Assembly: GCF_001696685.1 (NCBI RefSeq) | Contig: NZ_MBFG01000007.1 | Location: 836 to 24,277, forward strand | Source of the DNA: Nosocomiicoccus ampullae | GTDB lineage: Bacteria; Bacillota; Bacilli; Staphylococcales; Salinicoccaceae | Length of the DNA: 23,442 nt | Reading direction: 5' to 3' | In this document: positions 1 to 7,111 of the stretch, one piece after another | How the letters are laid out: each line of letters starts with the position of its first letter | Numbering within the stretch: the first letter of the stretch is position 1 | Program-made: the position numbers and the translations under genes | Notes under the pieces: model-generated | Databases searched by the model: none | What the model was told of the DNA's origin: nothing | Seen by the model: the letters and a program-made list of their open reading frames with translations, nothing else

Positions 1-2
1 TA

Positions 3-530
3 AAAAATCGTGGGTTAACACAACCAGAACTCATTACTTCAGATTCACATCAAGGTTTAAAGCAGGCGATTCAAGAAGAGTTCCCGGGCACACCTTGGCA
101 AAGATGTACAGTCCATTTCTTAAGAAACATTACGAATGTAATGCCTAAAAAAGGTTCAACTGCTGCGCGTCAATTATTGAGAGAGATTTTTCATACGACA
201 ACACCCCAACATGCACGAGAAGCAAAAGAGAAGTTTTTAGACTTTGTATCAGAGGATCCAAGATTTAATCACGCGGTAGAAATTTTAGAAAGTGGATTTG
301 ACGATGCGATTCAATGTTTAATGTGTCCAGCGGCTAGACAAAAGTTTTTAAAAAGTACAAACGCACTCGAACGACTAAATAGTGAGTTAAGACGTCGTGA
401 GCGCGTTGTTAGAGTATTTCCAAATATCGAGTCTGCATTTCGTTTAATTGGCGCACTTCTTCTTGATGCGAATGAAGCCTATAAAGAAACAAATAGAAAA
501 GTGAGCGCGTTCGTGGAAGCTAAAGAATAA
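3..530 (+). CDS. IS256-family transposase, C-terminal part (5' end beyond window)
   Basis: The reading frame is open from position 3 to the stop at 530, giving 175 residues of a protein that is normally about 390 long. The N-terminal half, with the first catalytic Asp, is cut off by the window edge. Visible family features are LITSDSHQGL (second catalytic Asp of the DDE triad), the downstream WQRCTVHFLRN segment, and NALERLNSELRRRERVVRVFPN, which carries the catalytic Glu. The in-frame ATG at 141 is internal and should not be taken as the start. The protein would catalyse cut-and-paste or copy-paste movement of the element. No internal stop or frameshift is visible, so the copy may be intact. 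Confidence 0.93.
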   Translation, partial: KNRGLTQPELITSDSHQGLKQAIQEEFPGTPWQRCTVHFLRNITNVMPKKGSTAARQLLREIFHTTTPQHAREAKEKFLDFVSEDPRFNHAVEILESGFDDAIQCLMCPAARQKFLKSTNALERLNSELRRRERVVRVFPNIESAFRLIGALLLDANEAYKETNRKVSAFVEAKE

Positions 531-540
531 CAGAGAGATT

Positions 541-577
541 TTTTATTTTACACAATATTTAAGACTTGACCTTTATC
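541..577 (+). repeat. Right terminal inverted repeat of the IS256-family element
   Basis: Read on the minus strand, this segment starts GATAAAGGTCAAG and ends with GTGTAAAATAAAA, which resembles IS256-type termini. The last three bases (ATC, 575-577) also match the base sequence that precedes the next repeat unit in its other copies. The exact boundary may therefore be 574 or 577. If the end is at 577, the expected 8-bp target duplication would be TAACAAAA (578-585). Confidence 0.65.
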
Positions 578-1110
578 TAACAAAATCACGATATTTTTGT
601 TAAATAAAATCGTGAGAACGAGTGTTGTTACACCTTAAGTGCGAAAAGTGCCTTTCATCTCACTGGCTACGTAGTTATTTAACAGATTTTTGCTGAATCT
701 GTTAGATATCTCCGGATAATTAACAAAAACAAGATGAAACACCCGAAATATGTTAGATAAAAAATTATAATTAACAAAAATCGGGTCACGCGAACGAAAT
801 TTGTTAAATAAATCCAGATATCTAACAAAATCACGATATTTTTGTTAAATAAAATCGTGAGAAAGAGTTTTGTTACACCTTAAGCGCGAAAAGTGCCTTT
901 CATCTCACTGGCTACGCAGTTATTTAACAGATTTTTGCTGAATCTGTTAGATATCTCCGGATAATTAACAAAAACAAGATGAAATACCCGAAATATGTTA
1001 GATAAAAAATTATAATTAACAAAAATCGGGTCACGCGCACGAAATTTGTTAAATAAATCCAGATATCTAACAAAATCCCGATATTTTTGTTAAATAAAAT
1101 CGTGAGAACG
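575..1110. repeat. 245-bp tandem repeat (about 2.15 copies) built of spaced TAACA/TGTTA palindromes
   Basis: Copy 1 starts at 575, copy 2 at 820, and a partial third copy of about 45 bp starts at 1065. The period is exactly 245 bp, with only scattered substitutions. Each copy contains four inverted-repeat units bounded by TAACA and TGTTA. In copy 1 these are 578-602 (arms TAACAAAA/TTTTGTTA), 680-704 (arms TAACAGATT/AATCTGTTA), 721-755 and 772-806. The gaps between units 2-3, 3-4 and 4-next are each exactly 16 bp. A longer unique stretch of 77 bp separates units 1 and 2. No credible gene lies in this stretch; the short frames seen on either strand only reflect the repeat. It fills the gap between the IS and cysE. 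Confidence 0.92.
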
Positions 1111-1203
1111 GGTATAACTATCTTATAAGAGTAAAAACTCAAAAAGACGCCAACTCTTACCTGATTGCACCCACGCCAAACCCCACTCACAAAAGGAGAG
1201 ACA

Positions 1204-1857
1204 ATGTTTAAAAGAATAAAAGAAGATATTGATATGGTGCTCGAACTTGATCCAGCAGCGACGAGTCGGACGATGGTTTTTCTGACGTACTCTGGAATGC
1301 ACGCTGTCTGGGGTCACTTGATTGCTCATTGGTTTTATAAGCACCGGATGTTTTTAATCGCGCGTATCATTTCGCAAACGATTCGATTTTTCACAGGCAT
1401 TGAGATTCACCCTGGCGCGACGATTGGTAGGAGGCTTTTCATCGACCATGGAATGGGGATTGTCATCGGTGAAACGACAACGATTGGAGACGATGTTACG
1501 TTATACCAAGGTGTCACGCTCGGTGGTACCGGTAAAGAAAAGGGTAAACGTCACCCGACTATTGAAGATAAAGTACTCGTCGCAACCGGCGCGCAGGTGC
1601 TTGGTAATATAACCATCGGCGAAGGCACGAATATTGGTGCGAACTCGGTCGTCTTAAAAAATGTGCCGTCGTACTCAACAGTCGTCGGGATTCCAGGACA
1701 TATCGTTAGACGTCACGGCAAACGTGTACCAACAGACACGCTTAATCATAACAACTTACCAGATCCGATATTAAATAAAATTTTAGAATTAGAAAAAGAA
1801 ATCACTCAATTTAAAGAAAAAGAGAGGAATGAGGTTAAAGATGGTTCACATATATAA
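1204..1857 (+). CDS. cysE: Serine O-acetyltransferase
   Basis: CysE transfers acetyl from acetyl-CoA to L-serine, giving O-acetylserine, the carbon skeleton for cysteine; it acts in the cytosol. The 217-residue protein has a short N-terminal helical region, then a left-handed beta-helix of hexapeptide repeats (from about residue 65 to 175). It carries the family signature [17 protein letters not shown] followed by [16 protein letters not shown]. His82, in DHG, aligns with the catalytic His of the E. coli enzyme. The acidic partner position is Glu67, in IEIHPG, as I recall for other Bacilli. The ATG at 1204 is chosen because AAAGGAGAG lies just upstream; a TTG further upstream has no ribosome site. 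Its last 17 bases overlap cysS. I see no T-box and no convincing promoter in 1111-1203. gltX, the usual upstream neighbour, is replaced by repeats and an IS. Confidence 0.95.
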   Translation: MFKRIKEDIDMVLELDPAATSRTMVFLTYSGMHAVWGHLIAHWFYKHRMFLIARIISQTIRFFTGIEIHPGATIGRRLFIDHGMGIVIGETTTIGDDVTLYQGVTLGGTGKEKGKRHPTIEDKVLVATGAQVLGNITIGEGTNIGANSVVLKNVPSYSTVVGIPGHIVRRHGKRVPTDTLNHNNLPDPILNKILELEKEITQFKEKERNEVKDGSHI

Positions 1858-3235
1858 CACACTCACACGTCAAAAAGAAAAGTTTGTTCCAATTGAAGAA
1901 GGTAAAGTAAAAATGTACGTCTGCGGACCGACGGTGTATAACTATATCCACATCGGTAACGCACGTCCAGCAATCGTATTTGACACAGTACGTCGCTACT
2001 TAGAATACCGTGGGTACGATGTCACGTTCGTATCGAACTTCACTGACGTTGATGACAAACTCATTAATGCGTCAAAAGAAACAGGTCAAACAGTTCCAGA
2101 AATCGCAGACAAATTTATCGCAGCATACTTTGAAGATACAGGTGCATTAAACGTCAAAAAAGCAGGCGTCCACCCGAGAGTTATGGATCATATGGACGAC
2201 ATCATTGCATTCATTGAAACGTTAATCGATAAAGGACATGCTTACGAGCGAGACGGAGACGTATACTTTAAAACACGTTCATACGACGGTTACGGGCAGT
2301 TATCTAAACAGTCAATCGACGATTTAAAAGTCGGTGCGCGTATCCAGCAAGGTGAAAGTAAAGACGATCCACTTGATTTCGCGTTATGGAAACACGAAAA
2401 AGAAGATGAAATTAGCTGGGATAGTCCGTGGGGTAAAGGACGTCCAGGTTGGCATATCGAATGCTCGGTAATGGCGACAAAACATTTAGGCAAGACGATG
2501 GATATTCATGCGGGGGGACAAGACTTAACGTTCCCGCACCACGAAAACGAAATCGCTCAATCTGAATCTTGCACAGACGAAACGTTCGCAAATTACTGGA
2601 TGCATAACGGCTACATCAATATCGACAACGAAAAGATGTCAAAATCACTCGGGAACTTTATCACTGTGCACGATATTTTAAAAGAACTCGATCCGAACAT
2701 TTTACGATTCTTTATGCTAAGCGTGCATTACCGTGGACCAATTAACTTTAACCGTGAACTCGTCGACTCAGCAGCTGCTGGCTTAGACAGAATTTTAACA
2801 GCATACAATACTGCAGTAGAACGTAGAGAACACGCAATTAGTACAGAATTAGACGATAAAGAACTAGACTTCGTCAAAGAAAATATAAATACGTTTGAAG
2901 AAACGATGGACGACGACTTCAACACAGCAAACGCAATTACAGCGTGGCACGAACTTGCGACGCGCCTAAATAAATATATGCGCCGTGACGCAACGAACAA
3001 AGACATCCTTGACGCGTATATCAACGCATACGACGCTTATAGTAACGTTCTTGGTATTACACTTGAACAAGAAGAATTACTATTAGACGAACGAATCGAA
3101 GCATTAATCGAAGAACGTGAAGCAGCACGTAAAGAGAAAGATTTTGCCCGTGCAGATGAAATTCGTGACACACTTCATGAAAAAGGCATTATTTTAGAAG
3201 ATACAAAAGACGGAGTGAAATTCCGCCGTGGATAA
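1841..3235 (+). CDS. cysS: Cysteinyl-tRNA synthetase
   Basis: This class I aminoacyl-tRNA synthetase charges tRNA-Cys with cysteine. It has 464 residues, the normal length. Key motifs are the Zn-ligand Cys28 in [18 protein letters not shown], the HIGH-type ATP signature HIGN at residues 37-40, a second zinc-ligand region at WHIECSVMA, the HHENE segment, and the KMSKSLGN loop. The ATG at 1841 ([15 protein letters not shown]) matches the usual N-terminus and has GAGG six bases upstream. An ATG at 1829 would add four residues without a better site. It overlaps the cysE end by 17 bp and the mrnC start by 8 bp, so translation of the three is probably coupled. Pairing with cysE links cysteine synthesis with its use. 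Confidence 0.97.
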   Translation: MVHIYNTLTRQKEKFVPIEEGKVKMYVCGPTVYNYIHIGNARPAIVFDTVRRYLEYRGYDVTFVSNFTDVDDKLINASKETGQTVPEIADKFIAAYFEDTGALNVKKAGVHPRVMDHMDDIIAFIETLIDKGHAYERDGDVYFKTRSYDGYGQLSKQSIDDLKVGARIQQGESKDDPLDFALWKHEKEDEISWDSPWGKGRPGWHIECSVMATKHLGKTMDIHAGGQDLTFPHHENEIAQSESCTDETFANYWMHNGYINIDNEKMSKSLGNFITVHDILKELDPNILRFFMLSVHYRGPINFNRELVDSAAAGLDRILTAYNTAVERREHAISTELDDKELDFVKENINTFEETMDDDFNTANAITAWHELATRLNKYMRRDATNKDILDAYINAYDAYSNVLGITLEQEELLLDERIEALIEEREAARKEKDFARADEIRDTLHEKGIILEDTKDGVKFRRG

Positions 3236-3611
3236 TTTATATGAAATTCACGACTTAACAAAAGCATACGTCGGTGACGCAGTTTACAGTATGTATGTCC
3301 GTAAACATATTGTGAAATCGTCACCTCGTATTCGAGCAAATGACGCGCATCAACTCGGCACGACGTTTGAAAAGGCGACGAGTCAGTCAAAAGCGTTACA
3401 GGCACTCGAAGATATATTAACGGATGAAGAAAAAGAAATCGTCAGACGTGCAAAAAATAAAAAGAGTAATACGAAAGCAAAGAGCGCAACGAGCAAAGAG
3501 TATCAAGAAGCAACAGGGTTAGAAGCCCTCGTTGGAGTTTTATATTTAAACGAAAAGTACGATAGGCTCGATGCGCTTTTTGAAATTATAGTGCGAGGTG
3601 AGTATTTATGA
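3228..3611 (+). CDS. mrnC: Mini-III ribonuclease (23S rRNA maturation)
   Basis: Mini-III is a homodimeric RNase III catalytic domain without a double-strand RNA binding domain. In Bacilli it trims both ends of the 23S rRNA precursor. The 127-residue product shows the signature [13 protein letters not shown] with catalytic Asp17 and the second acidic site [10 protein letters not shown] with Glu99. A basic linker ([18 protein letters not shown]) lies at about residues 77-94. The start codon is GTG, overlapping the end of cysS, with GGAG about 12 bases upstream. Its stop overlaps the rlmB start as ATGA. Its place between cysS and rlmB is the standard one in the family. Confidence 0.95.
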   Translation: MDNLYEIHDLTKAYVGDAVYSMYVRKHIVKSSPRIRANDAHQLGTTFEKATSQSKALQALEDILTDEEKEIVRRAKNKKSNTKAKSATSKEYQEATGLEALVGVLYLNEKYDRLDALFEIIVRGEYL

Positions 3612-4345
3612 GTGAATCCGTTCTTGCAGGACGTCATGCAGTTAAAGAGGCGTTACAAGGTAATCGTGATTTAAACAAGATTTTAATTCAAGATAGTATT
3701 GAAAAGCATCAAATTAACGATATTTTAAAGCTTGCAAAGAAAAACAAAGTCGTCGTTCAAACAGTTCCTAAAAGTAAATTAGAATCGTTTACGAATGAAC
3801 GCCATCAAGGTATTATCGCGTTTATCAGTGCATATAAATATATGCCGTTAGACACTCTCATTCAAAACGTCGAAGGAAAGAAAGCCAATCTACTCTTACT
3901 CGACGGCTTAGAAGATCCACATAATTTAGGAAGTATATTACGTACAGCGGACGCTACAGGATTTGATGCGGTAATTATTCCGAATAGACGTAGTGTACAA
4001 ATTACAGATACAGTCGCACGCGTGTCAGTTGGTGCGGTCGAACACGTCCCAGTCGTACGCGTAACAAACGTCAACCAAGCGATCGACAAACTAAAAGACG
4101 CAGGTTTTTGGACGGTCGGTACAACGATGGATGCGCCGATGGACTATAGAGAATACCCGGCAGACATTAATACGGTACTTATTATCGGAAATGAAGGGGA
4201 CGGTATTAGTAAAAAGACGTTAGAAAAATGTGATTTTACTGTGACGATTCCAATGGTCGGTAAAATATCAAGCTTAAACGCTTCGGTATCCGCAGGAATT
4301 TTAATGTACGAAGTGTACCGTAAACAATACCCGTTAAAAGAGTAG
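3608..4345 (+). CDS. rlmB: 23S rRNA (guanosine-2'-O-)-methyltransferase RlmB (TrmH/SpoU family)
   Basis: This SPOUT-fold enzyme uses S-adenosylmethionine to methylate the 2'-O of a peptidyl-transferase-loop guanosine (G2251 in E. coli numbering). An N-terminal L30e-like RNA-binding domain ([16 protein letters not shown], to about residue 75) precedes the knotted catalytic domain. The SpoU motifs are visible: LDGLEDPHNLGSILRTAD, then IIGNEGDGIS, then IPMVGKISSLNASVSAGIL. The 245-residue length is typical. The start ATG overlaps the mrnC stop by 4 bp (ATGA), with GAGGTGA upstream, which suggests translational coupling. It fits the rRNA-processing theme shared with mrnC. Confidence 0.95.
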   Translation: MSESVLAGRHAVKEALQGNRDLNKILIQDSIEKHQINDILKLAKKNKVVVQTVPKSKLESFTNERHQGIIAFISAYKYMPLDTLIQNVEGKKANLLLLDGLEDPHNLGSILRTADATGFDAVIIPNRRSVQITDTVARVSVGAVEHVPVVRVTNVNQAIDKLKDAGFWTVGTTMDAPMDYREYPADINTVLIIGNEGDGISKKTLEKCDFTVTIPMVGKISSLNASVSAGILMYEVYRKQYPLKE

Positions 4346-4349
4346 CGTC

Positions 4350-4874
4350 ATGAAAAGAAGACAAAAGATTATGTTAGTCGACGGGTACAATTTGATTGGA
4401 GCAAACAAACGACTGACCGAAGAGGGCCGATTAAGTTTAGAATACGCACGCGAAGAATTACTCACGATATTAAGTGAATATCAAGCCGTATCCAAGTACG
4501 ACGTCATTTGTGTATTCGATGCGTACGAGGTGAAATCAAAAGAGACGGTGTACGACTATCACGGTGTCCAAGTCGTTTTTACGAAAGAAAAAGAAACCGC
4601 CGATGAATATATCGAACGTTTCGTTTATAAGTATTTCCATCCACACTTAACGGAAATTACGGTCGTAACGAGTGATTTACCAGAGCAAAACGCGATATTT
4701 TCTTACGGAGCGTACAGAATTCCATCGAGAGAAATGTGGGAAGACTTAAAACATGCAGAAAAAAATATTAGTGTCGAAATTGAAGCAATAAATCAAAAAG
4801 TGCCTAAGACAAAATTAAATATTAGTGACGATATTTTAGCAGAACTTGAAAAACTGCGACGTGGCAAGCGTTAG
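4350..4874 (+). CDS. rae1: Rae1/YacP, ribosome-dependent mRNA endonuclease (NYN/PIN domain)
   Basis: The 174-residue product matches the YacP/Rae1 family, which in B. subtilis enters the ribosomal A site and cleaves certain mRNAs during translation. The PIN-like NYN fold shows its acidic residues in IMLVDGYNLIGA (Asp near residue 11), VICVFDAYEVK and VVTSDLPEQN. The C-terminus is basic (KLRRGKR). The ATG at 4350 follows the rlmB stop by only four bases, and AAAAGAG upstream can serve as ribosome site. It is the last gene of the overlapping cysE group before a new promoter. Function is inferred from family and position. Confidence 0.92.
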   Translation: MKRRQKIMLVDGYNLIGANKRLTEEGRLSLEYAREELLTILSEYQAVSKYDVICVFDAYEVKSKETVYDYHGVQVVFTKEKETADEYIERFVYKYFHPHLTEITVVTSDLPEQNAIFSYGAYRIPSREMWEDLKHAEKNISVEIEAINQKVPKTKLNISDDILAELEKLRRGKR

Positions 4875-4880
4875 GGCGAC

Positions 4881-4909
4881 TTGTGAGTAGCGACTTTCGT
4901 ATGTATGAT
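4881..4909 (+). promoter_or_regulatory. Probable sigma-A promoter for sigH
   Basis: TTGTGA (4881-4886), a 17-bp spacer and TATGAT (4904-4909) form a good sigma-A promoter in the 58-bp gap between rae1 and sigH. A direct repeat GCGACTT flanks the -35 (around 4877 and 4890). The transcript would begin near 4916, close to the GGGAGG ribosome site, leaving almost no leader. Confidence 0.6.
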
Positions 4910-4932
4910 ATATACAAAAACGGGAGGTATTC

Positions 4933-5523
4933 ATGTACAACATTCGTTCGTTTTTGATACTTATTTACGAAGATTCGAAACTCAATGAATATGTCGAACA
5001 TGTAAAAAATGGGAAGCTCGATTACTTTGACAAGATCGACGAGGCTATTCGTTTAAAAGTACGTAAAATGACATATAAACATACGCGAGACCCTTATGAA
5101 AGAGAAGACTTAGAACAGATGATTATGGAGTATTTACTCCACGCGTGCTTTAGATATGACAAAAGACTTGGAGACTTTCATAATTACGCAATAAGATCTG
5201 CATATTTAGAACTAAAAAAGCGTAGTGTGTATTTTTATCGATTAAATAGTAAAGAAACGACAAGCAACGAGCTGTCAAACTACGTGTGTGACAAAGTAGA
5301 AACATACGACCGTATCGATCAAATCATAAACCGAGATCAGTACTCTTATATGCTCCAAGATAAAAAGACGTTTTCAGAATACGAGCGTGCTGTGTTAAAA
5401 TATTTAGGAGAGCATTATACATTTGATGAAATTAGCGAAAAGTTAAAAACGAATCGTAAATCGATTCAAAATACATTGTACCGTGTCCTTCGTAAAAAAG
5501 AGAAACAGCACGGCGTTTATTGA
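4933..5523 (+). CDS. sigH: RNA polymerase sigma factor SigH (sigma-70 family, competence/Spo0H type)
   Basis: The 196-residue protein has the sigma-70 region 2 (about residues 25-90, with DPYEREDLEQMIMEYLLHA and GDFHNYAIRSAYLELKK). Its C-terminal region 4 helix-turn-helix is YTFDEISEKLKTNRKSIQNTLYRVLRKKE. Position between rae1 and rpmG is diagnostic for sigH in Bacilli. In staphylococci this factor drives competence genes and is normally nearly silent. The start ATG has GGGAGG five bases upstream. The stop codon TGA is itself part of the -35 box of the next promoter. The N-terminus (MYNIRSFLILIYEDSK) is unusually hydrophobic and a later start is not excluded. SigH proteins diverge fast in this family, so identity comes from domain plus synteny. 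Confidence 0.88.
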   Translation: MYNIRSFLILIYEDSKLNEYVEHVKNGKLDYFDKIDEAIRLKVRKMTYKHTRDPYEREDLEQMIMEYLLHACFRYDKRLGDFHNYAIRSAYLELKKRSVYFYRLNSKETTSNELSNYVCDKVETYDRIDQIINRDQYSYMLQDKKTFSEYERAVLKYLGEHYTFDEISEKLKTNRKSIQNTLYRVLRKKEKQHGVY

Positions 5524-5549
5524 CAAACGTAGACTTTAATCGGTATAGT
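5520..5549 (+). promoter_or_regulatory. Sigma-A promoter for rpmG-secE-nusG
   Basis: A perfect -35 TTGACA (5520-5525) overlaps the sigH stop codon. After an 18-bp spacer comes TATAGT (5544-5549). The start point would be near 5556, about 20 bases before the rpmG ATG. It serves the rpmG-secE-nusG unit, independent of sigH. Confidence 0.8.
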
Positions 5550-5576
5550 ATATAAGAATTGAAATGAGGTAATGAG

Positions 5577-5720
5577 ATGAAAGTTGCATTACTATGTAGC
5601 GAGTGTGGCAGTCGTAATTATCACGTTAAACAAGCTGCCGATAAGGATGGAACAAGACTCACGATGAAAAAGTTCTGTAAACAATGCAACCGACATACGA
5701 TTCATAAAAGTTCCATATAA
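5577..5720 (+). CDS. rpmG: 50S ribosomal protein L33 (zinc-binding, C+ form)
   Basis: A small 47-residue protein of the large ribosomal subunit. It begins [15 protein letters not shown] and ends HTIHKSSI. Cys7/Cys10 (CSEC) and Cys34/Cys37 (CKQC) form the zinc ribbon of the C+ paralogue, as opposed to cysteine-free L33 copies made under zinc starvation. GAGG lies seven bases before the ATG. The location directly before secE-nusG is conserved in Bacilli. Only one base separates its stop from the secE ribosome-site region. Confidence 0.95.
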   Translation: MKVALLCSECGSRNYHVKQAADKDGTRLTMKKFCKQCNRHTIHKSSI

Positions 5721-5736
5721 GATGAGGAGGCGTCGC

Positions 5737-5913
5737 ATGAATAACGATAGAAATTTCCTTGCAAACGTCGTCAGTGAAATGAAAAAAGTAAGTTGGCCAA
5801 CTGGTAAAGAAGTAGTGAATTATACGTCAATCGTTGTTTTCACTGTTATCTTCTTCTTATTCTTTTTCTACGCGATTGATATAGGTATTACGTATTTAAT
5901 TGATGCAATGTAA
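5737..5913 (+). CDS. secE: Preprotein translocase subunit SecE
   Basis: SecE is the small membrane subunit that clamps the SecY channel. This 58-residue form has the conserved amphipathic segment [21 protein letters not shown], then a single transmembrane helix from about residue 28 to 55 (rich in Val, Phe and Ile). The ATG at 5737 is preferred because AGGAGG (5725-5730) lies six bases before it. The ATG at 5722 would place that site inside the gene. secE and nusG form a unit, with nusG starting 14 bases after the secE stop. Confidence 0.95.
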   Translation: MNNDRNFLANVVSEMKKVSWPTGKEVVNYTSIVVFTVIFFLFFFYAIDIGITYLIDAM

Positions 5914-5927
5914 TGAGGGAGGATATT

Positions 5928-6470
5928 ATGTCCGAAGAAAAACAATGGTATGCCATTCATACTTACTCAGGCTATGAAAACAAAGTACATCAAAACTTAC
6001 TTGCACGTTTAGAGTCGATGAACATGCAAGACCAAATTTTCCGTGTCGTTGTACCAGAAGAAGAGGAAACGACTATTAAAGATGGTAAAAAGAAAACACA
6101 AATGAAAAAGACATTCCCAGGTTACGTCTTAGTTGAGATGATCATGACAGATGAGTCTTGGTACGTCGTACGTAACACACCTGGAGTAACTGGATTTGTC
6201 GGTTCTCAAGGTGCTGGAATTAAACCAAACCCATTATTAAAAGAAGAAGCACGTTTCATTTTAAGACAAATGGGTATGTCAGAGCGCATCGTAGATTTCG
6301 ACGTAGAAATCGGAGAATCAGTTAAAATTATTGACGGTCCGTTTAATAATCAATTCGGTACGATCGAGGAAATCGACGAGCAACACTTTAAACTGACTGT
6401 ATTAGTTGAATTATTTGGACGTGAAACGCCAGTTGAAGTCGAATACGACCAAATCGAAAAAATCGACTAA
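5928..6470 (+). CDS. nusG: Transcription termination/antitermination protein NusG
   Basis: NusG binds the RNA polymerase clamp and affects elongation, pausing and Rho-linked termination. The 180-residue protein has an NGN domain (about residues 5-115, KQWYAIHTYSGYENKVHQNL, later FPGYVLVEM and RNTPGVTGFVG). A KOW domain follows at about 125-178 (ESVKIIDGPFNNQFGTIEEID). The ATG at 5928 is chosen because GGGAGG (5917-5922) lies five bases upstream; an earlier ATG overlapping the secE stop has no such site. It is followed by a terminator hairpin at 6509-6538. Confidence 0.96.
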   Translation: MSEEKQWYAIHTYSGYENKVHQNLLARLESMNMQDQIFRVVVPEEEETTIKDGKKKTQMKKTFPGYVLVEMIMTDESWYVVRNTPGVTGFVGSQGAGIKPNPLLKEEARFILRQMGMSERIVDFDVEIGESVKIIDGPFNNQFGTIEEIDEQHFKLTVLVELFGRETPVEVEYDQIEKID

Positions 6471-6477
6471 ATAAAGA

Positions 6478-6506
6478 TTGAAAATACAAGTGAAGTATGT
6501 TAATAT
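6478..6506 (+). promoter_or_regulatory. Extended -10 promoter for rplK-rplA
   Basis: TTGAAA (6478-6483), a 17-bp spacer and TAATAT (6501-6506) preceded by TGT give an extended -10 promoter just after the nusG stop. The predicted start near 6512-6513 falls inside the left arm of the terminator hairpin at 6509-6538. Transcripts from this promoter would carry an incomplete left arm. Confidence 0.65.
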
Positions 6507-6508
6507 GA

Positions 6509-6538
6509 GATGGTTGCAAAAATGCGACCATCTTTTTT
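6509..6538 (+). terminator. Intrinsic terminator after nusG
   Basis: Arms GATGGTTGC (6509-6517) and GCGACCATC (6524-6532) pair over nine positions with one G-U, closing a six-base A-rich loop. A run of six T follows (6533-6538). It would end readthrough from the rpmG-secE-nusG unit. Confidence 0.85.
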
Positions 6539-6554
6539 ATGTAAAAAGATATGA

Positions 6555-6588
6555 GTGGGAGGATGAAATCTTAGCATCCTGTGACCAC
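6555..6588 (+). promoter_or_regulatory. Probable ribosomal protein L1 binding site in the rplK leader
   Basis: The leader of rplK folds as GTGG (6555-6558) with CCAC (6585-6588) enclosing a second stem GGATG (6561-6565) with CATCC (6575-6579). An asymmetric internal loop (GA against TGTGA) joins the stems. A two-stem hairpin with an asymmetric loop just before rplK is the form known for L1 autoregulatory sites, where L1 represses the L11-L1 operon by binding a mimic of its 23S rRNA site. It lies about 27 bases before the rplK start codon. L1 binding is inferred from shape and place. Confidence 0.65.
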
Positions 6589-6614
6589 ATCACGAGAATG
6601 AGGAGGTTGACATC

Positions 6615-7040
6615 GTGGCTAAAAAAGTTATCAACGTTGTTAAATTACAAATCCCTGCAGGTAAAGCAACTCCTGCACCACCAGTTGGACCAGCATTAGG
6701 TCAAGCAGGTATTAACATTATGGGATTCACAAAAGAGTTTAACGCACAAACTCAAGACCAAGCAGGTCTTTTAATTCCAGTGGAGATTTCAGTATATGAA
6801 GACCGTTCATTTACTTTCATTACAAAAACTCCACCAGCAGCAGTTCTTCTTAAAAAAGCGGCTAAAGTTGAAAAAGGTTCTGGTGAACCGAACAAAAACA
6901 AAGTTGCTGAAGTAACTGAAGCACAAGTTCGCGAAATCGCTGAACTTAAAATGGAAGACTTAAACGCAGCAGACGTTGAAGCAGCAATGCGCATGGTAGA
7001 AGGTACTGCACGCAGCATGGGCTTCACTGTTAAAAAGTAA
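6615..7040 (+). CDS. rplK: 50S ribosomal protein L11
   Basis: L11 forms part of the GTPase-associated centre and binds 23S rRNA helices 43/44. The 141-residue protein begins [20 protein letters not shown] and shows the proline-rich N-terminal [19 protein letters not shown] and the C-terminal rRNA-binding domain ending [13 protein letters not shown]. The start codon is GTG, with GGAGG (6602-6606) eight bases upstream. It is paired with rplA as the L11-L1 operon, which has its own promoter and hairpin leader. Confidence 0.97.
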   Translation: MAKKVINVVKLQIPAGKATPAPPVGPALGQAGINIMGFTKEFNAQTQDQAGLLIPVEISVYEDRSFTFITKTPPAAVLLKKAAKVEKGSGEPNKNKVAEVTEAQVREIAELKMEDLNAADVEAAMRMVEGTARSMGFTVKK

Positions 7041-7070
7041 TAATTATTTATAAGAAAAAGTATTGGTACA

Positions 7071-7098
7071 TGTGGGAGGTTCACCCGCTATAACCACA
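7071..7098 (+). promoter_or_regulatory. Second L1-like hairpin, between rplK and rplA
   Basis: TGTGG (7071-7075) pairs with CCACA (7094-7098). Inside, GGT/ACC can close a small loop around 7078-7085. The motif GTGGGAGG is identical to that in the rplK leader at 6555-6562, and the closing CCAC recurs. The hairpin touches the AAGGAGG ribosome site of rplA (7098-7104), so folding or L1 binding could control rplA translation. The role is inferred from similarity to the first site. Confidence 0.5.
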
Positions 7099-7111
7099 AG
7101 GAGGAATATAA

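Larger units (their letters stand above)
1..577 (+). mobile_element. Right part of an IS256-family insertion sequence
   Basis: The window opens inside this element. It holds the 3' part of a mutator-type (IS256-family) DDE transposase gene, a short tail, and a right terminal inverted repeat ending near 577. Read on the minus strand, the terminus begins GATAAAGG and continues to GTGTAAAA, which resembles the classical IS256 terminus as I remember it (GATAAAG...GTGTAAAA). The element abuts the palindromic repeat region exactly at its first TAACA unit, so it appears to have inserted into, or at the edge of, that array. The left end and the target duplication lie outside the window. Confidence 0.85.

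Noticed and set aside
575..1110. CRISPR-like array
   Set aside because: The repeating unit is 245 bp with conserved content throughout; there are no short identical repeats with unique spacers, and no cas genes nearby.
1100..1203. T-box riboswitch before cysE-cysS
   Set aside because: No T-box consensus sequence and no terminator/antiterminator pair can be seen between the repeats and cysE.
924..1344. Minus-strand reading frames across the repeat region and cysE start
   Set aside because: They have no ribosome sites, are hydrophobic or low-complexity, and follow from the AT-rich palindromic repeat and the antisense of cysE.
6478..6699. 73-residue frame across the rplK leader
   Set aside because: It overlaps a promoter, a terminator, the L1-type hairpin and the rplK start, and has no ribosome site or recognisable protein features.
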